Notes: generated from the sequence alone by a model not told the origin. Positions 16,182 to 26,299 are shown, counted from the stretch's first letter. The stretch is 64,000 nt of DNA from Acetivibrio alkalicellulosi (GCA_008125075.1 VLTH01000003.1:158035-222034), one strand, 5' to 3'. Program-made: numbers and translations.

Positions 16182-17879
16182 TTATAGGGTTGTTAAATCA
16201 ATAATTCCAAGTACATGTCTTCTCATTAATATATAATCAGTGGAATCAATTTTTCCGTCTTGATTTACATCTGCAATAACACGCCAGCTTTGGGCAGGTA
16301 AGGAATCGATAATTCCTAAAAGATATCTTCTTAGTAAAATACAATCAGTAGAATCTATATTGCCATCACCAGACACATCACCTAATAAAACTTTCGGTAC
16401 ATTATCCTCTACAATTACTAATTGCCAATGCTGATTAGTGCCGTTTGCATCTGACCACTGCTGAATAGTAGCTCCATCATCGGTAGACCACCTATGAACA
16501 TCTATTAGCTTGTTACTACTACGACTTATAATTTTATTATATCCATTTTCTATTTCCCTAAATCTCCATTGTTGATTATGCCCACCGTTACTTGTATATT
16601 GAATTAACACTCCACCATCTGTGGTAGCTCCATCTTTAACATCAAGAGCACGTCCACTTTCTACATTTACAATCTTTGTATATCCATCTCCTACATCAAC
16701 TAAGTACCACTGTTGACTTAATTGACCATTATCACTCCATTGAACAATTTCAGAAGCATTAGCAGAAGTGTTTTTTACATCTAATACTTTGCCGCTGTTT
16801 CTGTTTACTATTTTATAACGAGTTTTGTCTGGAATATGTTCCTTAATAATACCGGCAGCTGCATCAATTTCTATTGATTGATAATATGGAAGCTCCAATC
16901 TGGTATCAGAGGTGAATATAATTGGAAGCCAGACATATTGAGATTCATTTACCCTACCGCCCCATGCTCCAGCCCATCTGTCTCCAGTATATAAATAGGT
17001 TGTTTCTGAGGTTCCTTGTACAGCAATTACATAAGCAGGTTGTGATCTATATGTAGTTGAATTGCCGAAATTATAAAGGGATGACCAGCCACTACGCAAG
17101 TTTTTTGAATAAGCATATTGACCTTGATTGGGTTGCCAACCAGAACAACCTGATGTTATAAGGTAATAGTAGTCATTTTTTTTAATAAGGCAAGGTGCTT
17201 CTCTTTGACGACCTACATACAATTTTGCTGCTAAGGATGCAATATTTTTATAATCAGGAGTTAATTCATATAAGTACAAATCCATATTTTCATTGGAGGA
17301 GGAAATAAAATACCCTGTTCCATCGGTATCTACGAAAACATTACAGTCTCTAGACATGTATCCAGGTCGACCGTGATCCACTACTCCTGAGTCTTGATAA
17401 GGACGAAAGCTGCCTAAATATGTAAATTTGCCATCTGGAGTATCGCAATAAGCAACAGCAGCCCGGGCTTCTCCATAATGAACACCGTTTTCCCAGTGCA
17501 TCCACATTACAAATTCTTTAGTCGATGCATTGTACATAACTTTTGGTCGCTCAATATTTACTCTATTTAATTCAGGATGTGAGTTCGGATCTAAAACTTC
17601 TCCCCTGTACTCCCAGTTTACAAGATCTTTAGAACGATAACATCTTACTCCTAAGAAAAGATTTCCAGTTGTTCGATATTCTCCATACCAGTAATAGTAA
17701 TCACCGTATTTAAGGAGTCCTCCACCGTGTGCGTTGATAATATTGCCAGATGTATCTCTAAATTGTGTTCCATTTGTTATTACGTTACCTGATGCCATTG
17801 TTAAAGAAATTCCAGAAAACAAGGCAATAATGGTAACAAACACAATAATTAAAGACAATCTTATTTTGCTTCTAAACAA
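16182..17879 (-). CDS. GH43 family exo-beta-1,3-galactanase-like enzyme with RICIN module and type I dockerin
   Basis: A 565-aa secreted modular enzyme. Signal peptide about 1-30; GH43 five-bladed propeller about 33-330 (INAHGGGLLKYGDYYYWYGE, YRSKDLVNW, ERPKVMYN, SRDCNVFVDTDG, REAPCLIKKNDYYYLI); ricin-type CBM13 about 355-490 with three QxW repeats (QQWYL, QQWRF, QHWQL); then a dockerin with two Ca-binding repeats (DVSGDGNIDSTD, DVNQDGKIDSTD). This order and the blade sequence match the GH43 subfamily 24 galactanase Ct1,3Gal43A of C. thermocellum, which releases galactose from beta-1,3-galactan. It starts at TTG, 8 nt after GGGAGG. No other cellulosomal gene is in the window. Confidence 0.88.
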   Translation of the reverse strand: MFRSKIRLSLIIVFVTIIALFSGISLTMASGNVITNGTQFRDTSGNIINAHGGGLLKYGDYYYWYGEYRTTGNLFLGVRCYRSKDLVNWEYRGEVLDPNSHPELNRVNIERPKVMYNASTKEFVMWMHWENGVHYGEARAAVAYCDTPDGKFTYLGSFRPYQDSGVVDHGRPGYMSRDCNVFVDTDGTGYFISSSNENMDLYLYELTPDYKNIASLAAKLYVGRQREAPCLIKKNDYYYLITSGCSGWQPNQGQYAYSKNLRSGWSSLYNFGNSTTYRSQPAYVIAVQGTSETTYLYTGDRWAGAWGGRVNESQYVWLPIIFTSDTRLELPYYQSIEIDAAAGIIKEHIPDKTRYKIVNRNSGKVLDVKNTSANASEIVQWSDNGQLSQQWYLVDVGDGYTKIVNVESGRALDVKDGATTDGGVLIQYTSNGGHNQQWRFREIENGYNKIISRSSNKLIDVHRWSTDDGATIQQWSDANGTNQHWQLVIVEDNVPKVLLGDVSGDGNIDSTDCILLRRYLLGIIDSLPAQSWRVIADVNQDGKIDSTDYILMRRHVLGIIDLTTL

Positions 17880-18047
17880 ATTGTTCGCCTCCCTTAAAAT
17901 TAAAAAAGATTAATATTTATTATATAATTGTTACTTTTATAATTCGAGATTACAATGATTTTTGAATGGTAAATTATTTGAATATATTAATAAAAATGAT
18001 AGAATATATTTATAATTTAGAAATACTTTAATACAGGAAGGTTTAGC

Positions 18048-20204
18048 GTGGAATATATAAGTGGAGTTGTTGAAAGAATTACATATTCAAACGAAGAAAA
18101 TGGATTTTGCGTCATAAAAATAAAGTCAAAAGGTTTTTATGACCTTGTAACAGTTGTGGGAAATCTTGCAGCTGTAAATGTTGGTGCAACTCTTAAACTT
18201 AAAGGCGAGTGGAGATTTGACAGTAAATACGGCAAGCAGTTTAATGCAATTGACTATAGAGAAACTGTTCCTGCAACCATTGCAGGAATTGAGAAATATT
18301 TGGGAAGTGGACTTATAAAGGGGATAGGGCCCAAATATGCAAGAAGAATTGTAAATCATTTTAAGGAAGAGACACTAAGAGTTATAGAAGAGGAAACAGA
18401 TTATCTTATTAAAGTTGAAGGTATTGGTAAAAAGAGAGTTGATATGATAAAAAAAGCTTGGCATCAGCAAAAGGAAATCAAAAATGTCATGCTTTTTCTC
18501 CAGAGTAATGGAGTTTCAACAGCCTATGCTGTAAAGATATATAAAACTTATGGAAATGAAAGCATTAGTATAGTTAAGAGCAATCCTTACAGGCTGGCTG
18601 ATGATATATGGGGGATTGGATTTAAAACTGCAGATAAGATTGCACAAAAGCTAGGTGTGGATAAAAACTCCTTTGAACGTTGCCGTTCAGGTATTATATA
18701 TATTTTAAATGAGTTATCAAATGACGGACACTGCTATGCTGTGAGGGAACAATTAATTGAAGAAGCTGTAAAAATTCTTGAATTAGAAGAAGGATTAATA
18801 GAAGGAACTATAGATAGAATGATAGAGGAAAAAGCTGTTATACCTGATGAAAACAACTCTATTTATCTTCCGGCTTTTTACTATAGCGAGGTTGGTACTG
18901 CAAAGAGAATTAAGGAAATATCAAAAAACCAATGTCTTAAAGGCTCTATAAAAATAGAAGAAATGATTTCACAAATAGAAAAAGAGTGTAATATAATTTA
19001 TGATGAAGTACAGGTGGATGCTATTAAAACTGCTGCTATATCAAAATTTATGGTCTTAACTGGTGGACCTGGGACAGGAAAAACTACCACTACCCTTGCT
19101 ATTATAAAGATATTTGAGAAACTTGGAAAAACAGTTTTACTAGCAGCTCCTACAGGCAGAGCGGCTAAGAGAATGTCAGAAACCACAGGGATGGAGGCAA
19201 AGACAATTCATAGATTACTTGATTACAGTCCTATGGATGGATACAAAAAAAACGCTGAAAATAAATTGGACTGTGATGTTTTGATTATTGATGAGACATC
19301 TATGGTGGATATTATTCTTATGTATAATTTATTAAAAGCCATAAATGATGAAACGGTTGTTATTTTAGTAGGAGATGTTGATCAGTTGCCATCGGTGGGA
19401 GCAGGAAATGTACTAAAAGACATTATTGATTCAGGTAAGATCGAGTATGTAAAATTGACCAGGATTTTCAGGCAGGCGCTTGGAAGTGCTATTATAACAA
19501 ATGCTCACTTAATAAATAAAGGAATAATGCCTAAACTCTACTCAGGTAAAAAAAGTGATTTTTTCTTTATGGAGGTTGATAATCCACAAGATATAGCAGA
19601 GGCTATCAAAGAATTATGTATTAAGAGGCTTCCTTCTTATTACAAAATAGATCCTATAAATGACATTCAAATATTATCTCCTATGCAAAGGGGAGAAGCA
19701 GGAGCACAGAATTTAAATAATATATTACAGCAAGCTCTAAATCCTTCAAATGTTACAGTAAAATATGGTGGAACAGTTTATAGGCTAAATGACAAGGTTA
19801 TGCAGATAAAAAACAATTATGACAAAAATGTATTTAATGGTGACATTGGAACCATTGTGAAAATAGATATGGAAGATAAAACTTTAGTTATTAGTTTTGA
19901 TGGAAATGATGTGGAGTATGATTCCACGGAGCTTGATGAAGTGGTATTGGCATATGCAACTACTGTTCACAAAAGTCAGGGCAGCGAGTACAAAATAGTA
20001 GTAGCGCCTTTAACAATGCAACATTATATGATGCTTCAAAGAAATCTTTTATACACATGTGTAACTAGGGCAAAAAAAGTTTTTGTATTAGTAGGTTCAA
20101 AAAAAGCAGTTGCAATGGCAGTTTCAAATAACAAAATCCAACAACGAAACACAATGCTATCTGAAAGACTGAAACAGTCTGACGGTTCTTCTGTTTCTAG
20201 ATGA
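18048..20204 (+). CDS. recD2: ATP-dependent DNA helicase RecD2
   Basis: A 718-aa SF1B 5'-3' helicase. The N-terminal OB-like region and tetrahelical HhH domain (VEGIGKKRVDMIKKAW, then a second HhH, DDIWGIGFKTADKIA) are typical of RecD2. Walker A is LTGGPGTGKTTTT (about 343-355), Walker B VLIIDETSMVD, and the C-terminal motifs VGDVDQLPSVGAG and TTVHKSQGSEY are present. The start is GTG after AGGAAGG. RecD2 of Firmicutes acts in DNA repair and fork restart without RecBC. It is monocistronic. Confidence 0.94.
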   Translation: MEYISGVVERITYSNEENGFCVIKIKSKGFYDLVTVVGNLAAVNVGATLKLKGEWRFDSKYGKQFNAIDYRETVPATIAGIEKYLGSGLIKGIGPKYARRIVNHFKEETLRVIEEETDYLIKVEGIGKKRVDMIKKAWHQQKEIKNVMLFLQSNGVSTAYAVKIYKTYGNESISIVKSNPYRLADDIWGIGFKTADKIAQKLGVDKNSFERCRSGIIYILNELSNDGHCYAVREQLIEEAVKILELEEGLIEGTIDRMIEEKAVIPDENNSIYLPAFYYSEVGTAKRIKEISKNQCLKGSIKIEEMISQIEKECNIIYDEVQVDAIKTAAISKFMVLTGGPGTGKTTTTLAIIKIFEKLGKTVLLAAPTGRAAKRMSETTGMEAKTIHRLLDYSPMDGYKKNAENKLDCDVLIIDETSMVDIILMYNLLKAINDETVVILVGDVDQLPSVGAGNVLKDIIDSGKIEYVKLTRIFRQALGSAIITNAHLINKGIMPKLYSGKKSDFFFMEVDNPQDIAEAIKELCIKRLPSYYKIDPINDIQILSPMQRGEAGAQNLNNILQQALNPSNVTVKYGGTVYRLNDKVMQIKNNYDKNVFNGDIGTIVKIDMEDKTLVISFDGNDVEYDSTELDEVVLAYATTVHKSQGSEYKIVVAPLTMQHYMMLQRNLLYTCVTRAKKVFVLVGSKKAVAMAVSNNKIQQRNTMLSERLKQSDGSSVSR

Positions 20205-20481
20205 TTTTATCCTATTAAAAGAAAGTATTCTTAGCTTGTATTTTCAAACGGTAACTTACTCTTTTAAAATCATTGACTCAACTGATTAAGGTGGTCAATT
20301 TGAAAGGAATTTACTAAAAAAGTGAAAGGTTATAAATGAGGAGAAAAAGCTTAAAGGACGATACTGAGAGTATAAAATATTTTTTGACTAGTAATATAAA
20401 AAGAGATAGTATATATAGTGTATGAATCATGATTATTAAGGAAATTGTTTAATATTAATCTTGTTAGTATGGAGGCTGTTA

Positions 20482-21339
20482 ATGATAAAACTAGATATAG
20501 ATATTATATTAAATATTGTAGGTTCTTTGGTGGTGATTATAACTATTTATGCAGTGAAATCTTTACTACTTAAAGTATTACATTCTAAAATAGAAGATAT
20601 ATCTTCATATTATAAAGTCAGACGTATAGTTAATGTTAGTTCGTTTTTTATTATTATTCTTTTATTATTATTGATATGGATTCGTATAGGAAGTTCTGTT
20701 ACCACATATTTGGGGCTTTTTTCTGCAGGTATTGCTCTTGCATTAAAAGATATTTTAATAAACATATCAGCTTGGATTTATATATTAATAAGAAAGCCTT
20801 TTGAAGTAGGACAAAGAATTGAAATTGATGGTGTTAAGGGAGATGTTATAGATCAATCCACTTTTCATTTTTCTATGATTGAAATTGGTAACTGGGTTGA
20901 TGCAGAGCAAAGCACAGGTAGAATTATTCACTTTCCAAATCATAAAATATTTACAAATTATCTGGCCAATTATTCAACTGGATTTGAATACATATGGAAT
21001 GAAATAAAAGTCACTGTAACATTTGAGAGTGATTGGAAGAAAGCTAAAAAAATTCTTAAAGAAATTGCAGATAAACATACTGAGGATTTAACAAAAGAAA
21101 TGCAAGAATCTATAAAGGAAGCTTCTAAAAAGTATATGATTTATTACAACAATTTAACGCCCATAGTATATACAGATGTTAAAGATAGCGGAATTGTGTT
21201 AACAATTAGGTATGTTTGCAAACCACAAGAAAGAAGAATTAGTTCTGAAGCAATTTGGGAAAGTATACTAGATACTTTTCAACAGCAAACTGATATAGAA
21301 ATAGCTTATCCAACGAGGCGTGTTGTAAATAAAGCTTAG
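20482..21339 (+). CDS. mscS: Small-conductance mechanosensitive channel (MscS family)
   Basis: A 285-aa channel protein. About three N-terminal spans are followed by the pore and beta domains: AGIALALKDILINISAWIYILIRKPFEVGQRIEIDGVKGDVID is the MscS signature. A cytoplasmic vestibule domain follows. ATG 20482 is 6 nt after GGAGG; the TTG at 20461 is upstream of that site and rejected. The unusually long HFSMIEIGNWVDAEQSTGRIIHFPNH loop matches a clostridial MscS subgroup. Confidence 0.88.
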   Translation: MIKLDIDIILNIVGSLVVIITIYAVKSLLLKVLHSKIEDISSYYKVRRIVNVSSFFIIILLLLLIWIRIGSSVTTYLGLFSAGIALALKDILINISAWIYILIRKPFEVGQRIEIDGVKGDVIDQSTFHFSMIEIGNWVDAEQSTGRIIHFPNHKIFTNYLANYSTGFEYIWNEIKVTVTFESDWKKAKKILKEIADKHTEDLTKEMQESIKEASKKYMIYYNNLTPIVYTDVKDSGIVLTIRYVCKPQERRISSEAIWESILDTFQQQTDIEIAYPTRRVVNKA

Positions 21340-21439
21340 TGGAATTAGTATTAAAGGAAATTTTTATATTTCTCAAATTATAATATATATATCTTATTTA
21401 GATTAGGAGTGGATAAACAAAAAAAATACTAAAAACATA

Positions 21440-21468
21440 TTGACAAAGAAATGGTAATGTTATATACT
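21440..21468 (+). promoter_or_regulatory. SigmaA promoter of tetR
   Basis: TTGACA (21440-21445), a 17-nt spacer and TATACT (21463-21468). The predicted start of transcription falls in the operator at 21476. Confidence 0.75.
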
Positions 21469-21475
21469 AAAAACA

Positions 21476-21490
21476 TACCGACGGTTGGTA
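21476..21490. promoter_or_regulatory. TetR operator O1
   Basis: TACCGACGGTTGGTA, a near-perfect dyad at +1 of the tetR promoter. It matches the sites at 22229 and 25041. Confidence 0.8.
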
Positions 21491-21511
21491 TTGAAAATGG
21501 AGGTTTGTTTT

Positions 21512-22192
21512 ATGGATGTAACACACAGAAATGATGACAGAAAGCATGAATTCTTAGCAGTAGCTTTAGAACTATTTTATGAAAAAGGCTATGAAAAAAC
21601 GACTATAAAAGACATTATAGAAAGGATGGGAGTTTCAAAAGGGGCTTTTTATCATTACTTTCAATCTAAAGAGGACGTAATTGTATCAATTTCAAAAGAA
21701 TATGTTGACAGAGCGATAGGTATTATGAAAGGAATTGCCAAAAGGAAAGACTTAAATGCTATCGAAAAGATAAACAAAATTTTTGAATATGTCAATGAGT
21801 ACAAGGGTAACTCAGAAAGACAGCGGTCAAAAATAAAAGGTATATTTAATGACGAGGGCAATTTGAAACTTGAAAGAAAAATAACAAAGGCTATAAGACC
21901 GGATTTTTTGATTTTAATTAAAGAAATTATAGATCAGGGAGTGGAAGAAGGCACTATAAAAACTTCTAAACCTATAGAGTTATCAGAGTTTTTTACTGGC
22001 ATAATTAACAGCTTAGATTCTTCAATAGATGAACTTGTAAGAGAATTATATGATACCAATTACCAGGAGTTTGTTAGAAGGCTAGATGAAAAATTGCAGT
22101 TTCATGAGATAATGTTAAAAAGAATTTTTGATCTAGAAGACCAATTAATAGAATTAAGGCAGTCGTACTTAAAAAGATTTTTAAAAGCATAG
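21512..22192 (+). CDS. TetR family transcriptional repressor
   Basis: A 226-aa regulator. The N-terminal HTH (ALELFYEKGYEKTTIKDIIERMGVSKGAFYHYFQSKEDVI) is canonical; the C-terminal ligand domain is all-helical and unassigned. ATG 21512 follows GGAGG at 8 nt. Its promoter contains operator O1, and nearly identical dyads precede the phosphotransferase gene (22229) and the MFS gene (25041). The three genes thus form a local regulon, probably induced by a xenobiotic. Confidence 0.9.
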   Translation: MDVTHRNDDRKHEFLAVALELFYEKGYEKTTIKDIIERMGVSKGAFYHYFQSKEDVIVSISKEYVDRAIGIMKGIAKRKDLNAIEKINKIFEYVNEYKGNSERQRSKIKGIFNDEGNLKLERKITKAIRPDFLILIKEIIDQGVEEGTIKTSKPIELSEFFTGIINSLDSSIDELVRELYDTNYQEFVRRLDEKLQFHEIMLKRIFDLEDQLIELRQSYLKRFLKA

Positions 22193-22226
22193 AAATTTAT
22201 AAATGCCAAATTTTTTTAGCTAGTTA

Positions 22227-22245
22227 CATACCAACCGTCGGTATG
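22227..22245. promoter_or_regulatory. TetR operator O2
   Basis: CATACCAACCGTCGGTATG, 50 bp upstream of the phosphotransferase-like gene; the dyad shares the TACC(G/A)AC ... GT(C/T)GGTA pattern of O1 and O3. Confidence 0.8.
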
Positions 22246-22294
22246 AACAAAACTAAAGATTATTATGATAAAATAAATATAGGAGGATTTAATC

Positions 22295-24898
22295 ATGAAT
22301 ACAAAACTATTAAAAAATGTTAACAAAGGTGATTTTACTCAAGTAGGAGGAAAGGGAGCTAACTTAGGAGAGATGATTATAGCAGGATTACCAGTACCTG
22401 AAGGATTTGTTGTTTTAACTGATGCCTATGATAGATTTTTAGAAACCAACAACTTAGAAGACAAAATTGATAATATATTAAAAAACATTGACAAAAACAA
22501 TTTAAAGGAACTTGAGAAAGCATCAAATAAGATACAGGAGCTTTTTGAAAATGGTAAAATACCTGAAGAGATAATTAATGATATTAATAAATCGTACCAA
22601 TTAATAGGAAGCCCAGAAACAGCAGTTCGATCTTCATCAACAGCTGAAGATTTACCAGGTACATCCTTTGCAGGTCAATATAACACTTACTTAAATGTTA
22701 AAGGGACAGAAGAACTTCAAATATATGTGAAAAAGTGCTGGGCATCTCTCTGGAATTTCAGGGCTGTTTCCTATAGAATACAACAAAACATAGGAAATAA
22801 AAATCTAGCACATGGAGTTGTAGTGCAAAAACTCATTAATGCTACAAAAGCCGGAATTCTATTTACAGCCAACCCTGTAAATGGAAGAAGGGATCAAATG
22901 TTATTAAATTCCTCATGGGGAATTGGAGAGGCGATAGTTGGGGGAGAAGTAAATCCAGATCAATGGATTTTAGATAAAAAAAATGGAGGCATTGTAGAAG
23001 AAAAAATTGCAAAAAAAAATGTAATGACTGTAAGAGGACAAAAGGGAATTGAACTTGTAAGTGTAAATGGTAGAAAGCAGACAGAAACTACATTAAACAA
23101 ATCAGAAATAAAAGAACTATTTGTATTAGCCCAAAATGTTGAAAGCTATTTTGGCTATCCACAGGATATTGAATGGGCTTACATGGATGGGAAGTTTTAC
23201 TTAGTTCAAACAAGACCAATAACTTCTCTTTATCCAATGCCAGAGAAAAAGAATGGCAAGGATGGATTAAGGGTATTTATAAATGTAAACAATTATTCAC
23301 AGGCAATGAAAGAACCTTTTACTCCAATGGGTGAAGATATAATGAAACAGAGCATCCATTCTTTAATATTAAAATATGGCAAGAAAAAATATAATGGAGA
23401 CAGAATGTGGTGGTATCAAAATGTAGGTGGAAGAATTTTTATTGATATTACTGATTTCATGAGGACAGAAAAGAGCTGGAATAAATTCAAAAAAGAAGAT
23501 ACGGCAGATAAAGATCCTATGACAACAAAGGCTTTATTACAACTTGTTGAAAGAAACAGAGATGACATATTAGACAAAAATAAAGCAATTAATATATTAG
23601 GTAGAATAAACCCAAGGTTGGGAAGATTATTGTTAAGCTGTGTTAATAAATATTTCTATGGCATTTTATCACCTGTTACTGCAAGAGAAAAAGCTGTAAA
23701 ATTAGGAGAAGATGCAGTTAAAAAACTAAAAGATGATATAAAAGGACTTAAAACAATAAAAGATAAACTTCAGTACATTGAAAAAAACACAGGAAATATT
23801 ATAATTAATGGTGCAATGCTGTTGGCATATGTAACAGTTTCTTCAACTTACATTGAAAAGGCAAAAAAAATAATGCAGGAGCATTTAGATGATATATCTG
23901 ATTTATATTACGTAGAAAAATCTGTACCTCATAGTGTAACTACCCAAATGGGCATGAACATTTTAAATCTTTCAAAAGAGTATGACAAAAAGGGAAAGAG
24001 ACCTAGAATTGAAGACAAGGAAATAAGAGAGTTTATGGAGGTATATGGACACAAATCTTCAGTTGAACTAGATGTAGGTGTTCCTACATGGGAAGAAGAG
24101 CCTCAGTATGTATTAGACCTTATAAATACCTATATTGATAATAATAATTATCAAGAAGGGATAGACAGATTCTATAAAGGAAAAGATGAAGCTGAAAAAG
24201 CTATTAAAAGAATAAAAAATAAACTAGAGGAAAAAGGTCAAAAAAGTAAGGCAAAAAAGGTAGAAAAGATGCTTAAAGATTTCAGAGAAATGTTTGGTAT
24301 AAGAGAGCAGTCTAAATTTTTTATAACAGAAGTATTAAGTATTTTAAGAAAGATGCTTGCAGGAATTGGAAAAGATCTTGTATCGGCAGGAAAACTTGAT
24401 GATAAAATGGATATATTTTATGTGAAATTTAATGATATATGGTTAGACAAAAACCTTAAAGAAATTGCAAAGCACAATAAAGAAATATACCAAAGAGATA
24501 TGATGAGATTTGCTCCAAAACTGCTTACCAGCACAGGAGAGAGCATTTATTCTCCAGTAGAGGAAAACAGGGAAGATGCTTTATATGGTGTACCTGTATC
24601 GCCAGGTGTTTATGAAGGAAAGGTAAGAATATTACACAATCCGGAAGATGGAAACAAGCTTGAAAAAGGAGAAATATTAGTAACTACAGGTACAAATCCT
24701 GCATGGACTCCACTATTTTTAAAGATAGGTGCGCTGGTAATGGAAACAGGAGGATCAATATCCCATGGTTCTGTTGTAGCTAGAGAATATGGAATCCCAG
24801 CAGTTGCAGGAGTATTTGGTGCTACAAACGAGTTTAAGGATGGTCAGATTATAAAGGTAAATGGTGAAAATGGAAGCATAGAATTAATAAGTGAGTAA
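22295..24898 (+). CDS. Rifampin phosphotransferase-like / PEP synthase-like dikinase
   Basis: An 867-aa three-part protein. The N-terminal ATP-grasp domain has VGGKGANLGEMI, VRSSSTAEDLPGTSFAGQY and a TANPVNGRRDQML loop. A long helical middle domain spans about 320-750. The C-terminal phosphohistidine domain has GGSISHGSVVAREYGIPAV, with His about 824. PEP synthase and PPDK would end in a PEP-binding TIM barrel, which is missing. This order and the length match rifamycin-inactivating phosphotransferase RPH (catalytic His825 in Listeria). The middle domain fixes the substrate and diverges, so rifampin itself is not assured. Shared operators with tetR and an MFS pump support a drug-resistance role. 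Confidence 0.75.
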   Translation: MNTKLLKNVNKGDFTQVGGKGANLGEMIIAGLPVPEGFVVLTDAYDRFLETNNLEDKIDNILKNIDKNNLKELEKASNKIQELFENGKIPEEIINDINKSYQLIGSPETAVRSSSTAEDLPGTSFAGQYNTYLNVKGTEELQIYVKKCWASLWNFRAVSYRIQQNIGNKNLAHGVVVQKLINATKAGILFTANPVNGRRDQMLLNSSWGIGEAIVGGEVNPDQWILDKKNGGIVEEKIAKKNVMTVRGQKGIELVSVNGRKQTETTLNKSEIKELFVLAQNVESYFGYPQDIEWAYMDGKFYLVQTRPITSLYPMPEKKNGKDGLRVFINVNNYSQAMKEPFTPMGEDIMKQSIHSLILKYGKKKYNGDRMWWYQNVGGRIFIDITDFMRTEKSWNKFKKEDTADKDPMTTKALLQLVERNRDDILDKNKAINILGRINPRLGRLLLSCVNKYFYGILSPVTAREKAVKLGEDAVKKLKDDIKGLKTIKDKLQYIEKNTGNIIINGAMLLAYVTVSSTYIEKAKKIMQEHLDDISDLYYVEKSVPHSVTTQMGMNILNLSKEYDKKGKRPRIEDKEIREFMEVYGHKSSVELDVGVPTWEEEPQYVLDLINTYIDNNNYQEGIDRFYKGKDEAEKAIKRIKNKLEEKGQKSKAKKVEKMLKDFREMFGIREQSKFFITEVLSILRKMLAGIGKDLVSAGKLDDKMDIFYVKFNDIWLDKNLKEIAKHNKEIYQRDMMRFAPKLLTSTGESIYSPVEENREDALYGVPVSPGVYEGKVRILHNPEDGNKLEKGEILVTTGTNPAWTPLFLKIGALVMETGGSISHGSVVAREYGIPAVAGVFGATNEFKDGQIIKVNGENGSIELISE

Positions 24899-25022
24899 AC
24901 ATTTCTAAAAGCATATATATTCTATAATTGTTTCAAAAAGTATTAATTAGGCAAACGCCAGATGAATATCTATAAACTCTTAGTAATAAAAAAGTCAGTA
25001 AATTCGTGAATATATATAAGAA

Positions 25023-25055
25023 GTCGGTATGCATAGGACATACCGACGGTCGGTA
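25023..25055. promoter_or_regulatory. TetR operator O3 with an extra half-site
   Basis: TACCGACGGTCGGTA (25041-25055) is the best dyad of the three. GTCGGTATG at 25023-25031 forms a second, overlapping inverted repeat with CATACCGAC (25039-25047). Two dimers may bind here. Confidence 0.75.
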
Positions 25056-25079
25056 CTTGTGAGAAAGGTGGAATTAAAC

Positions 25080-26231
25080 ATGAAAAGTAAAAATATGATT
25101 ATTCTATTTATAAGTTTGATAGTTGTTATGATGGGTTATGGAATAGCAATGCCTGTGCTTCCCTTTTACATTGAAAGTCTAGGAGGTAGGGGAATACATT
25201 TTGGGTTGCTAATAGCAAGCTATGGAGTGATGCAGTTGATATTTGCACCTATATGGGGAGGTTTGTCTGATAAATATGGAAGAAAACCAATGCTACTTAC
25301 AGGTTTAACTGGTATGGGAATAGCTATGTTACTAATGGCAGTTGCAAATAAACTGTGGATGCTTTATTTGGCGCAAATGTTATCAGGAATTTTATCTTCT
25401 GCTACAATACCTGCGGCTCAAGCATATGCAGGTGACTGTACCAGTAAAGAAGAGAGAGGAGGAGCAATGGGTAAAATAGGCGGGGCTATTGGTATAGGTG
25501 TAATCTTAGGTCCTGGTCTGGGAGGTTTGATGGCTTCAAATTCCTTATCTACGCCAATGTATATTGCCTCAATTTTTTGCTTAGTTACATTCCTGATTAT
25601 ACTTATGGGTCTTCCAGAGTCACTTAATAAAAAAGACAGATGTAAATCTACGGAAATAAAATTTATGAGGATAACAGGATTGTGGCAAGTTCTTTTTACA
25701 CCTATGGCATTTGGACTAATAATGGTATTCATATCTATATTTGGTCAGACTATATTTTCAAGTATATATGGTTTGTACGCATTAGAAAAGTTCAGCTATG
25801 GACCAGAACAAGTAGGAACTATATTAATGGCAATGAGCATTATGTATGCATTGGCTCAAGGGCTTTTGGTAGGACCATTGACAAAGAAATTTGGAGAACA
25901 AAAAACTATTTCATTAGGGTTAATTGGAAGTTCTATAGGATTTTTATTAATTATAATAGCAAGTAACTTTGTTACAACAATAATGGCCATGAGTTGTTTT
26001 ATGCTTCTAAACTCCCTATTAAAACCTTCTGCTTTAGCGTACATTTCAAAAAAAGCCACTATGAATCAGGGTAAGGCAATGGGGATTGCTGAATCCTATA
26101 TGGCACTAGGCAGGATAGCAGGTCCGTTACTGGGAGGAATGATTTTTGATATAAACATGTATTATCCTCTTTTAGCTGGAATGATAATATTTTTAATAGC
26201 ATTTGCTGGCTCATTGAAGCAGAGGATTTGA
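25080..26231 (+). CDS. MFS drug efflux transporter (12 TM)
   Basis: A 383-aa major facilitator with 12 predicted spans. Loop 2-3 carries GGLSDKYGRKPML, the MFS motif A, and TM5 carries GKIGGAIGIGVILGPGLGG, the antiporter motif C of drug exporters (TetA/NorA type). ATG 25080 follows AAAGGTGG at about 10 nt. Operator O3 lies directly upstream, so the TetR product should repress it. The substrate is unknown. Confidence 0.88.
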   Translation: MKSKNMIILFISLIVVMMGYGIAMPVLPFYIESLGGRGIHFGLLIASYGVMQLIFAPIWGGLSDKYGRKPMLLTGLTGMGIAMLLMAVANKLWMLYLAQMLSGILSSATIPAAQAYAGDCTSKEERGGAMGKIGGAIGIGVILGPGLGGLMASNSLSTPMYIASIFCLVTFLIILMGLPESLNKKDRCKSTEIKFMRITGLWQVLFTPMAFGLIMVFISIFGQTIFSSIYGLYALEKFSYGPEQVGTILMAMSIMYALAQGLLVGPLTKKFGEQKTISLGLIGSSIGFLLIIIASNFVTTIMAMSCFMLLNSLLKPSALAYISKKATMNQGKAMGIAESYMALGRIAGPLLGGMIFDINMYYPLLAGMIIFLIAFAGSLKQRI

Positions 26232-26237
26232 CGTATT

Positions 26238-26259
26238 AGGAAACATTTAAATGTTTCCT
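26238..26259. terminator. 22-bp perfect palindrome after the MFS gene
   Basis: AGGAAACATTT followed directly by its reverse complement, 7 bp past the MFS stop; probably the terminator of this unit. Confidence 0.6.
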
Positions 26260-26299
26260 CCATTTCTTTCTTAGTATTCCTAAAAACTTTAGTTTGGCA

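Noticed and set aside
22295-24898. Pyruvate phosphate dikinase or PEP synthase
   Set aside because: The phosphohistidine domain is C-terminal and the PEP-binding TIM barrel is missing.
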